Source: Micromonosporaceae bacterium
Lineage (GTDB): Bacteria > Actinomycetota > Actinomycetes > Mycobacteriales > Micromonosporaceae
DNA: 5,730 nt
Reading direction: 5' to 3'
Assembly: GCA_019689695.1 (NCBI GenBank)
Contig: JADGHA010000295.1
Location: 1-5,730 of the forward strand
A program made the position numbers and the translations under genes. Under the pieces are notes generated by a model that was not told the origin of the DNA, did not search any database, and was given only the letters and a program-made list of their open reading frames with translations. Of the stretch, positions 1-4,479 are shown piece after piece. How positions within the stretch are numbered: position 1 is the first letter of the stretch; each line of letters opens with the position of its first letter.

Positions 1-1061
1 GTGTTCCAGGCGTTGACCATGTACGCCACGCGGCAGGCGCCCGCTGGGGCCGGCGTGCTCGGCGAGGGGCTGGTGGGCGTCGATGTCGTGGGCGACGGTG
101 AGCCCGGTGTTGACCGGTCCAGGCCGAAGAACTGAATGGCGACCTGGGCCATGCCGCTCATCGGCAGGCTGTGCCCGGCGCCCTGGATGCTGTAGGCCTC
201 GACCTGCACGGTGCCGGACGAGCCGGCGTACCGTCGCCGGTTCCAGTTGGGCTGTGGCGTATCGGTGGACGTGGGTGTCTGGCTGAGCCCGAGCACGTTG
301 GTCCATTGCTCGATTTCCTCGTTCAGCCGTGAGTACGGAACGAGGGTGTCGGCGGTGCCGTGCCACAGCTGGACCCGCGGCCGTGGCCCGCTGTACCCGG
401 GATAGGCGTTGCGTACCATGTCGCCCCATTGTTGGGGGGTCAGGTCGAGCTGGCCCGTTGTGCACCTGCTGGTGCCCGGCGGGTAGTCGGCTGCGTTGGC
501 GAAGCAGCCGAACGGCACGCCCATGAACGCCGCACCGGCGGAGAACACGTCCGGGTACAGCGCCAGCATTTCGTTGGTCATCATGCCGCCGGACGAGCTC
601 CCGGTGGCGAACACCCGGTCAGGGTCGCCCCCGTACTGCCGCTCGACGTAGGTGACCATCGAGACGATCGACACGGGATCACTGCCGCCGCCGCGCCGCT
701 TGGCCGCGTCCGACCAGGTGTCGAAGCAGTTGCCGAACCCGGCCTGCTGGGTGGCGGTCGGGTAGATGACGATGAACCCGTACCGGTCGGCCAGCGAGGC
801 GAACTCGCTGCCGGAGTAGAAGCCGGGCCCGGAGCCGCCGCAGCCGTGCATCGCCACCAGTATCGCCGGGTTGGCCGGACGGGAGTCCGGCACGTAGACG
901 TGCATGCGCATGCCGCCGGGGTTGTCACCGAAGTTGGTTACCTCGACCAGTGACGCGGCCGCTGCCGGTGGGGCGAAGACCACTCCGGCAGCAAGACCGA
1001 CGCCGACCAGGGTGGAGAGTATGGCGGTGGCGGCCGCGAGCGCGGCCCTGGTTCTTCCCAT
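1..1061 (-). CDS. Secreted CE1/PHB-depolymerase-family esterase, probable acetylxylan esterase, with C-terminal CBM2 (3' end outside window)
   Basis: Reading the minus strand from ATG 1061-1059 gives 353 open codons that run off the left edge. Residues 1-36 form a signal peptide: Arg at 3 and 5, a hydrophobic core, and a likely cut after PPAAAA. Residues 37-315 are an alpha/beta-hydrolase of the esterase-PHB/CE1 type. They show the oxyanion segment MHGCGGSG (71-78), nucleophile motif GSSSGG with Ser155, acid HGTAD with Asp237, and GAGH with His296. Block order and spacing resemble acetylxylan esterases and short-chain PHB depolymerases. A Pro/Ser/Thr linker (about 316-339) leads into ACRVAYMVNAWNT, the typical opening of a CBM2, which is cut by the window edge. 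The linked binding module favours a polysaccharide substrate (deacetylation of xylan outside the cell) over PHB. The start is supported by GGAGG five bases upstream. The gene is divergent from the PaaX-like gene and shares its operator region. Fold and secretion are secure; substrate is inferred. Confidence 0.88.
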   Translation of the reverse strand, partial: MGRTRAALAAATAILSTLVGVGLAAGVVFAPPAAAASLVEVTNFGDNPGGMRMHVYVPDSRPANPAILVAMHGCGGSGPGFYSGSEFASLADRYGFIVIYPTATQQAGFGNCFDTWSDAAKRRGGGSDPVSIVSMVTYVERQYGGDPDRVFATGSSSGGMMTNEMLALYPDVFSAGAAFMGVPFGCFANAADYPPGTSRCTTGQLDLTPQQWGDMVRNAYPGYSGPRPRVQLWHGTADTLVPYSRLNEEIEQWTNVLGLSQTPTSTDTPQPNWNRRRYAGSSGTVQVEAYSIQGAGHSLPMSGMAQVAIQFFGLDRSTPGSPSPTTSTPTSPSPSTPAPAGACRVAYMVNAWN

Positions 1062-1066
1062 CTCGA

Positions 1067-1071
1067 CCTCC
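1067..1071 (-). promoter_or_regulatory. Ribosome binding site of the acetylxylan-type esterase
   Basis: A perfect GGAGG on the minus strand lies five bases before ATG 1061-1059 and fixes the start. The same GGAGG-N5-start arrangement precedes the other esterase gene at 2170. Confidence 0.8.
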
Positions 1072-1073
1072 AT

Positions 1074-1085
1074 TGACGAGCGTCA
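1074..1085. promoter_or_regulatory. Palindromic operator copy 1, TGACG-AG-CGTCA
   Basis: This is a 5+5 bp inverted repeat with a 2-bp centre, identical in both arms to the copies at 1107-1118 and 2031-2042. It covers the predicted +1 region (about 1084) of the minus-strand esterase gene and ends three bases before its GGAGG. On the plus strand it forms TTGACG (1073-1078), which could serve as a -35 box toward the PaaX-like gene, although the matching -10 (TAGGCG, 1095-1100) is weak. Its centre is 33 bp, about three helical turns, from the centre of copy 2, so two dimers could sit on one face of the DNA. The binding protein is inferred to be the adjacent PaaX-family product. Confidence 0.68.
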
Positions 1086-1090
1086 CTTGT

Positions 1091-1119
1091 AAGTTAGGCG
1101 TTCTGCTGACGACCGTCAA
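1091..1119 (-). promoter_or_regulatory. Promoter of the acetylxylan-type esterase, TTGACG-N17-TAACTT
   Basis: On the minus strand TTGACG (1119-1114) is separated by exactly 17 bases from TAACTT (1096-1091), placing transcription start near 1084 and leaving a leader of about 22 nt. The -35 box matches the vegetative consensus in five of six positions; the -10 keeps T1, A2 and T6. The layout is the same as in the feruloyl-type esterase promoter at 2030-2058. Operator copy 2 overlaps the -35 and copy 1 overlaps the start site, an arrangement expected for repression. Confidence 0.62.
1107..1118. promoter_or_regulatory. Palindromic operator copy 2, TGACG-AC-CGTCA
   Basis: Both arms match copies 1 and 3. 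On the minus strand it reads TGACGGTCGTCA and five of its bases lie inside the -35 box of the esterase promoter. Relative to the proposed leaderless start of the PaaX-like gene at 1155 its centre lies near -42. A protein bound here could therefore block the esterase gene and touch the regulator's own promoter. The assignment to the PaaX-like protein is inferred from location only. Confidence 0.7.
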
Positions 1120-1142
1120 TGCTGTGCCAAACATCGATGTCC

Positions 1143-1148
1143 TATCCT
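1143..1148 (+). promoter_or_regulatory. Putative -10 box (TATCCT) for leaderless expression of the PaaX-like gene
   Basis: TATCCT fits the actinobacterial TANNNT -10 pattern and ends six bases before GTG 1155, so the predicted +1 coincides with the G of that start codon. No Shine-Dalgarno sequence precedes any of the in-frame starts (1119, 1137, 1155), which fits leaderless translation. No convincing -35 is seen 17-18 bases upstream. Confidence 0.42.
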
Positions 1149-1154
1149 GGGCCG

Positions 1155-1985
1155 GTGAGAGCGCTCGGTCCGCCACCCGGCGTGCGACCGCAGACCCTCC
1201 TGCTGACCTTTCTCGGCAAGGCCGTGCTGGGTCGTGGTATCGCCGTCTTCTCCGGCAGCTACCTGGCGGTGATGGACCGGCTCGGCGTCTCCGAACAGGC
1301 GACCCGCTCCACACTCGTCCGGATGGTCAACCACGGCCTGCTCGCCCGTTATCGGCGCGGGCGGAAGATGTACTTCGGGCTGACGCCACACGCCGAAGCG
1401 GTCCTGGCCGAAGGTGAACACCGGCTGTGGCGCGTCGGGGCGGTCAACCGGGACGCGGATGCACGCTGGACGCTGCTCGCGTTCTCGCTACCCGAATCGC
1501 GCCGCGACGAACGGCACCTGCTCCGCTCGCGGCTGCGCTGGGCCGGCTTCGGCCTGCTGCGCAGCGGGATGTGGATCGCGCCCGGCCGGTGCGACGTCTC
1601 CACCCTCCTGCCGGATGGGCAGCTGCGCGACCACGTCCACGTGTTCCACGCCGAACCGGCGCAACCAGCAGCCGTCGGGCAGATGGTCCGCGACGCCTAC
1701 GACCTGCCCGCGATCGGCGGGCGCTACCAGGAGTTCCTGCGCCGCTGGGACACCCCGCGACCGCTGCCGGCGGCACCCGACGACCTGGCCCGGCAGCTCT
1801 GGCTGGTCAGCGAATGGCTGCTGATCCTGCGCGACGACCCCCGGATACCACTGCGGCACCTCCCAGCGGACTGGCCGGCGGTCGATGCCGAGAAGGTGTT
1901 CCACCGCTGCCACGACCAGCTCAACCCGCGCGCCCGGGAAATCCTCGACCAGGTGGTGGACGCCATCGAGGTGCCGCTGCCCTGA
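1155..1985 (+). CDS. PaaX-family transcriptional regulator (first of two)
   Basis: The 276-residue product has the three-part PaaX layout. An N-terminal winged helix-turn-helix (about 11-80) begins with PQTLLLTFLG and has a recognition helix around SEQATRSTLVRM (46-57). A central domain (about 104-144) contains RWTLLAFSLPE and GFGLLRSGMWIAPG. The C-terminal domain (about 188-271) runs from GGRYQEFLRRW through the family-typical DDPRIPLRHLPADWP. PaaX proteins are cytoplasmic, usually dimeric repressors released by aryl-CoA thioesters such as phenylacetyl-CoA. Here no paa catabolic genes adjoin it. It lies between two secreted esterase genes whose promoters share palindromic sites, so it is the best candidate for their repressor. 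The GTG start is chosen from the leaderless promoter pattern; ATG 1137 (282 aa) and ATG 1119 (288 aa) are in-frame alternatives with no ribosome site. Family is secure; effector and targets are inferred. Confidence 0.88.
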   Translation: MRALGPPPGVRPQTLLLTFLGKAVLGRGIAVFSGSYLAVMDRLGVSEQATRSTLVRMVNHGLLARYRRGRKMYFGLTPHAEAVLAEGEHRLWRVGAVNRDADARWTLLAFSLPESRRDERHLLRSRLRWAGFGLLRSGMWIAPGRCDVSTLLPDGQLRDHVHVFHAEPAQPAAVGQMVRDAYDLPAIGGRYQEFLRRWDTPRPLPAAPDDLARQLWLVSEWLLILRDDPRIPLRHLPADWPAVDAEKVFHRCHDQLNPRAREILDQVVDAIEVPLP

Positions 1986-2029
1986 CGGACCTGGCGGGCG
2001 GTACTCGCGGCGTCTCATTGCGCATCGTC

Positions 2030-2058
2030 TTGACGATCGTCATTAATCAATCTAACCT
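2030..2058 (+). promoter_or_regulatory. Promoter of the feruloyl-type esterase, TTGACG-N17-TAACCT
   Basis: TTGACG (2030-2035) and TAACCT (2053-2058) are 17 bases apart, predicting a start near 2065 and a leader of about 105 nt before GTG 2170. The -35/operator block TTGACG(A/G)TCGTCA is the same as in the other esterase promoter apart from one base, and the -10 differs by one base. The spacer is AT-rich compared with its surroundings. The promoter shows that this gene need not be read through from the PaaX-like gene upstream. Confidence 0.65.
2031..2042. promoter_or_regulatory. Palindromic operator copy 3, TGACGATCGTCA (perfect)
   Basis: This copy is a perfect 12-bp palindrome, because its central AT is itself symmetric. 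It overlaps the -35 box by five bases and extends into the spacer of the feruloyl-type esterase promoter, in the same register as copy 2 in the acetylxylan-type promoter. Binding here would be expected to exclude RNA polymerase. No other TGACG-NN-CGTCA occurs in the window, including the gap between the second regulator and the transporter gene. Confidence 0.72.
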
Positions 2059-2064
2059 CCTCGC

Positions 2065-2082
2065 AATCGAGGTACGTCGATT
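2065..2082. repeat. 18-bp near-perfect palindrome at the predicted +1 of the feruloyl-type esterase
   Basis: AATCGA-GGTACG-TCGATT pairs at eight of nine positions, with one G/G mismatch at 2071/2076. It begins at the predicted start of transcription (about 2065), the place occupied by operator copy 1 in the other esterase promoter, but its sequence differs from TGACG-NN-CGTCA. It may be a site for another protein, or a short hairpin at the 5' end of the mRNA. Confidence 0.45.
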
Positions 2083-2140
2083 ACTAAGCCAGCTCGAAGG
2101 ACCCAGCGGCGTGAACCGCCATGTAATGACGTCGACGTAC
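2072..2140 (+). repeat. Inverted repeat in the leader of the feruloyl-type esterase mRNA (arms 2072-2080 and 2132-2140)
   Basis: GTACGTCGA at 2072-2080 is the exact reverse complement of TCGACGTAC at 2132-2140, with G-U pairs possible at both ends. The 51-base loop holds a small GGCG-TGAAC-CGCC hairpin (2108-2120). The left arm overlaps the palindrome at 2065-2082, so the two pairings exclude each other. Either could be an RNA structure or simply repeated protein sites. Confidence 0.4.
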
Positions 2141-2144
2141 TCCA

Positions 2145-2161
2145 CCGTGGTCACACCATGG
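2145..2161 (+). other. Possible hairpin covering part of the ribosome binding site of the feruloyl-type esterase
   Basis: CCGTGGT (2145-2151) can pair with ACCATGG (2155-2161) across a CAC loop, seven pairs with one G-U. The right arm includes the first two G residues of the GGAGG at 2160-2164, so the structure could lower translation. It could be chance; no functional evidence is visible. Confidence 0.3.
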
Positions 2162-2164
2162 AGG
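2160..2164 (+). promoter_or_regulatory. Ribosome binding site that selects GTG 2170 as start
   Basis: GGAGG lies five bases before GTG 2170. It overlaps the in-frame ATG 2158, which has no ribosome site of its own. This favours GTG 2170 over the ATG by four codons. Confidence 0.68.
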
Positions 2165-2169
2165 CAGCA

Positions 2170-3444
2170 GTGGTCAAGAAAGCAGGTCCCGGACGGCGTC
2201 GCGCAATGCTGGCACTGTCAGGCGTCGCGGCGGGTGTGGCGACGTTCATGGCGACCGCGATGCCATCGGGCGCCGCCGCGCTGCCCGCGCCGGCTACGCG
2301 GGTTGCCGTGTCTGCGGCCAGTGCCGGGTGCGGCAGGACGCCGACGCTCACGAGCGGGACGCATACGATCCAGAGCAATGGCGCGCAGCGCAGCTTTGTC
2401 CTCCGGCTCCCCGGCAACTATGACAACACGCACCCCTACCGGTTGATCTTCGCCTTCCACTGGCTGGGCGGCAACGCCAACAGCGTGGTCAGCGGCGACT
2501 ACTACGGACTGGGCAGCCGGTCGGACAACAGCGCCGTCTTTGTTGCCCCCGAAGGCCTCAACAACGGCTGGGCCAACCCCGGCGGTGCGGACGTGACCTT
2601 CACCGACAACATGATCAGGGCGATCACGGATGACCTTTGTATCGACACCTCGCTGATCTTCTCCATGGGCTTCAGCTATGGCGGCGGGATGAGCTACGCG
2701 CTCGCGTGCGCGCGGGCGGACGTCTTCCGTGCGGTCGCGATCTACTCCGGCGGGGTGATCAGCGGGTGCAGCGGTGGCAACCAACCCATCGCCTACTTCC
2801 AGGCCCACGGCATCAGCGACAACGTACTCCCCATCTCCGGAGCACGAGCGATGCGGGACAGGTTCGTCGCGAACAACGGCTGCACCGCTGCGAGCCCGCC
2901 CGAACCGGCGCAGGGCAGCGGGAGGCACACCAGCTTCGCGTACTCGGGGTGCTCGGCCGGGCATCCGGTCGAGTGGCATGCGTTCGACGGAGGCCACACC
3001 CCGACCCCGCAGGACGCGGGCTCCTCGACCAGCTGGCTGCCGGCCGAGACGTGGCGGTTCCTGACCCAGTTCGAGTCCACGATGGATCCTGGCCAGACCA
3101 CGACGCCGTCGGCCAGCGCGACCACGTCGCCGCCGTCAGATGGTGGCTGCACCGCGACGTACGCGGTGGTCAATCAGTGGCCCGGCGGGTTCCAGGGCGA
3201 GGTGACCGTCCGCAATGGCACCCCGGCGGCCACCTCGGCCTGGACGGCGACGTTCACCTTCGGCGACGGTCAACAGATCGCCCAGGCGTGGGGCGCGACG
3301 GTGAGCCAGAGCGGCGCCGTGGTCACCGCCCGCAACGTGAGCTGGAACGGCGCTCTGCCGGCCGGCGGCACCGCGACCTTCGGCTTCCTCGCCTCGTGGA
3401 CCGGCCGCAACACCGTGCCCGCGGTGAGCTGCGTGCTCGGTTGA
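2170..3444 (+). CDS. Secreted CE1 feruloyl-esterase-type enzyme with C-terminal CBM2
   Basis: The 424-residue protein starts with a basic stretch (KKAGPGRRRAML) and a hydrophobic segment, a Sec or possibly Tat signal peptide ending near residue 35-40. The catalytic domain (about 50-300) begins CGRTPTLTSGTHTIQS. It has FAFHWLGG near the oxyanion position, nucleophile motif GFSYGGGMSYALACA with Ser169, acid HGISDNVLPIS with Asp217, and FDGGHTPTP with His276. The HWxGG and GFSYGGGMSY blocks are those of CE1 feruloyl esterases rather than PHB depolymerases. A Thr/Ser/Pro linker (about 305-325) joins a complete CBM2 bracketed by Cys327 and Cys421, with Trp-rich motifs (NQWPGGFQGE, SAWTATFTF, ASWTG). 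It would release ferulic or related hydroxycinnamic acids from arabinoxylan outside the cell while anchored to cellulose or xylan. ATG 2158 is an alternative start. It has its own promoter with operator copy 3. Ester specificity is inferred from motif resemblance. Confidence 0.9.
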   Translation: MVKKAGPGRRRAMLALSGVAAGVATFMATAMPSGAAALPAPATRVAVSAASAGCGRTPTLTSGTHTIQSNGAQRSFVLRLPGNYDNTHPYRLIFAFHWLGGNANSVVSGDYYGLGSRSDNSAVFVAPEGLNNGWANPGGADVTFTDNMIRAITDDLCIDTSLIFSMGFSYGGGMSYALACARADVFRAVAIYSGGVISGCSGGNQPIAYFQAHGISDNVLPISGARAMRDRFVANNGCTAASPPEPAQGSGRHTSFAYSGCSAGHPVEWHAFDGGHTPTPQDAGSSTSWLPAETWRFLTQFESTMDPGQTTTPSASATTSPPSDGGCTATYAVVNQWPGGFQGEVTVRNGTPAATSAWTATFTFGDGQQIAQAWGATVSQSGAVVTARNVSWNGALPAGGTATFGFLASWTGRNTVPAVSCVLG

Positions 3445-3486
3445 CGCCAAGCCGCGCAACGAGAGGTGCGGGCGGGCACGCACGGT
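3445..3486. other. Tail-to-tail gap between the feruloyl-type esterase and the second PaaX-like gene
   Basis: Only 42 bp separate the two convergent stop codons. The sole fold I see is GTGC-GGGCGG-GCAC (3466-3479), a 4-bp stem with no T tract on either strand, too weak to call a terminator. The two transcripts may overlap here. Confidence 0.5.
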
Positions 3487-4422
3487 TCACTCGACTGGTT
3501 CGCGTTCGTGCCACCAGCTGCGGGCCAGGCCTCGCCATCGGGTGTGCCGGTCGAGGAGGAGTTGGCGTGCCCGCTCTCCACTCCACTGTGGAGGTAGCAG
3601 GCTGGGCGGCAGGCCCGGGTCGGCAAGCAGCAGCCTGCGCCACTGGTAGACCAGGTGTGCGAGCTGGGCGAGGGCTGCCGCTGGTGAGTCGGGGTGCGCA
3701 GCGCTGAACCGGTCGATGAAGTCACGGTACTGCCGGTCGATGTCTCCGAGGTCCCATGCCTGGGTGACGATGCGGTGGCGTTCCTCGGGATCGTCGAGGC
3801 GGGCGTGCAGCAGGGTGGCCTGCACCGGCTCCCCCAGGCCGGCGAGCACCTGTCGGGCCTCGGGGGCGTGCGAGGGGTGCGGGCTGATCCAGACCCCCGG
3901 GCCGAGCGAGCCGAAGCCGGCCCAGGCGAGCGCGGTCCGCAGGCGGTGCCGCAGGTTGCGGTGGTTCTCCGGCACGGTGGTCAGCAGGATCAGCCACTCG
4001 CCGTCCCAGTCCGGTTCCGGGCCGGTGGCGAACAGGCGGTGCTTGGCCGCGATCAGCGAGTCCTTGCCGGCGGCGGTGAGGTGCCAGCGGGTACGCCGGC
4101 CGGCACGGCGCGGGGTGAGGAGGCCGGCGGCGGCGCTGCGGGTGAGCGCCTGGCGTACCGCCTTCTCCTCGAAGCCGATCAGGCCGAGGGCGTCCACCAG
4201 GGTCTGGGTCCAGGCGGCGTCGGCCCGGTCCAGGACGTGATCGCCGAGGACGATCCGCAGGTAGGCGCGGGCGCTGGGGCCACGGGCGTTGCCGGGCCAG
4301 CGGGCCACCGCACTCCTGGCCTGGGCGAGGTCGGCCTCGTTGGAGCCCAGCGCTGTCTCGACCATTTCGGCTACCGTGCCACCCCTTCGCTGACATTCCT
4401 CGCAAGCTTGACGCGAGACCAT
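3487..4422 (-). CDS. PaaX-family transcriptional regulator (second, divergent from the ABC-transporter gene)
   Basis: The 311-residue product repeats the PaaX architecture. It has a winged helix-turn-helix at about 50-120 (ARAYLRIVLGDHVLD, recognition region FEEKAVRQALTRS). The central domain spans about 140-182 (WDGEWLILLTTVPE, WAGFGSLGPGVWISPH). The C-terminal domain spans about 231-305, with QYRDFIDRF and the family mark ADPGLPPSLLPPQWSG. It is clearly diverged from the PaaX-like protein at 1155-1985. The N-terminus has about 48 residues before the DNA-binding domain, including Cys7 and Cys10, longer than in the first regulator; Met20 (4365) could be an alternative start, but neither has a good ribosome site. 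A perfect TATAAT upstream supports the longer form. Its head-to-head position against the transporter gene, with 57 bp between them, suggests that it controls itself and that transporter. The ligand, perhaps an aryl-CoA as in the family, is unknown. Confidence 0.88.
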   Translation of the reverse strand: MVSRQACEECQRRGGTVAEMVETALGSNEADLAQARSAVARWPGNARGPSARAYLRIVLGDHVLDRADAAWTQTLVDALGLIGFEEKAVRQALTRSAAAGLLTPRRAGRRTRWHLTAAGKDSLIAAKHRLFATGPEPDWDGEWLILLTTVPENHRNLRHRLRTALAWAGFGSLGPGVWISPHPSHAPEARQVLAGLGEPVQATLLHARLDDPEERHRIVTQAWDLGDIDRQYRDFIDRFSAAHPDSPAAALAQLAHLVYQWRRLLLADPGLPPSLLPPQWSGERARQLLLDRHTRWRGLARSWWHEREPVE

Positions 4423-4433
4423 AGTTATGTCGC

Positions 4434-4439
4434 ATTATA
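4434..4439 (-). promoter_or_regulatory. -10 box TATAAT of the second PaaX-like gene
   Basis: A consensus TATAAT reads on the minus strand (4439-4434), inside an AT-rich patch (4420-4440). The predicted start is about 4428-4426, only four to six bases before ATG 4422, so the mRNA would be almost leaderless. The -35 is poor (TGAAGC with an 18-base spacer). The start codon itself lies in the short palindrome CATA-GT-TATG (4420-4429), a possible operator half. Confidence 0.5.
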
Positions 4440-4467
4440 GGCGTGACAGAGTCGGCCGCTTCAGATC

Positions 4468-4476
4468 GAGGTGAGG
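4468..4476 (+). promoter_or_regulatory. Ribosome binding site of the Liv-type ATPase fusion
   Basis: GAGGTGAGG precedes GTG 4480; the GAGG at 4468-4471 is eight bases away. An in-frame stop (TGA 4444-4446) limits how far upstream the gene can begin. GTG 4471 is in frame but lies within the ribosome site, so GTG 4480 is preferred. I find no convincing plus-strand promoter in the 57-bp gap. Confidence 0.6.
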
Positions 4477-4479
4477 CCC

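Noticed and set aside
360..953. 197-codon open frame on the plus strand
   Set aside because: It lies entirely antisense to the esterase at 1-1061, whose frame has a signal peptide, catalytic triad and CBM2 start. Its translation shows only GC-rich composition and no recognisable domain.
2127..2139. TGACGTCGACGTA as a degenerate operator copy
   Set aside because: The right arm does not match CGTCA. The symmetry here is a different 10-bp palindrome (ACGTCGACGT).
1427..2446. 339-codon open frame on the plus strand
   Set aside because: It overlaps the PaaX-like gene in another frame, then runs through the promoter region and into the esterase. It is Arg/Pro/Ala-rich shadow translation without motifs.
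3466..3479. Possible terminator hairpin between the convergent genes
   Set aside because: The stem is only 4 bp with a 6-base loop and there is no T run on either strand.
2637..3707. 356-codon open frame on the plus strand
   Set aside because: It is a shadow of the feruloyl-type esterase and crosses into the antisense of the second regulator. It is Arg-rich with no domain.
4408..4413. TTGACG upstream of the transporter gene as a fourth operator or as its -35 box
   Set aside because: No CGTCA arm follows, and no -10 box lies at an acceptable spacing. It also lies inside the coding region of the second regulator.
4399..4417. Hairpin CTCGC-N9-GCGAG with AAGCTT in the loop, at the 5' end of the second regulator gene
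   Set aside because: It is a five-pair stem within coding sequence of GC-rich DNA, with no sign of function. Such stems are frequent by chance.
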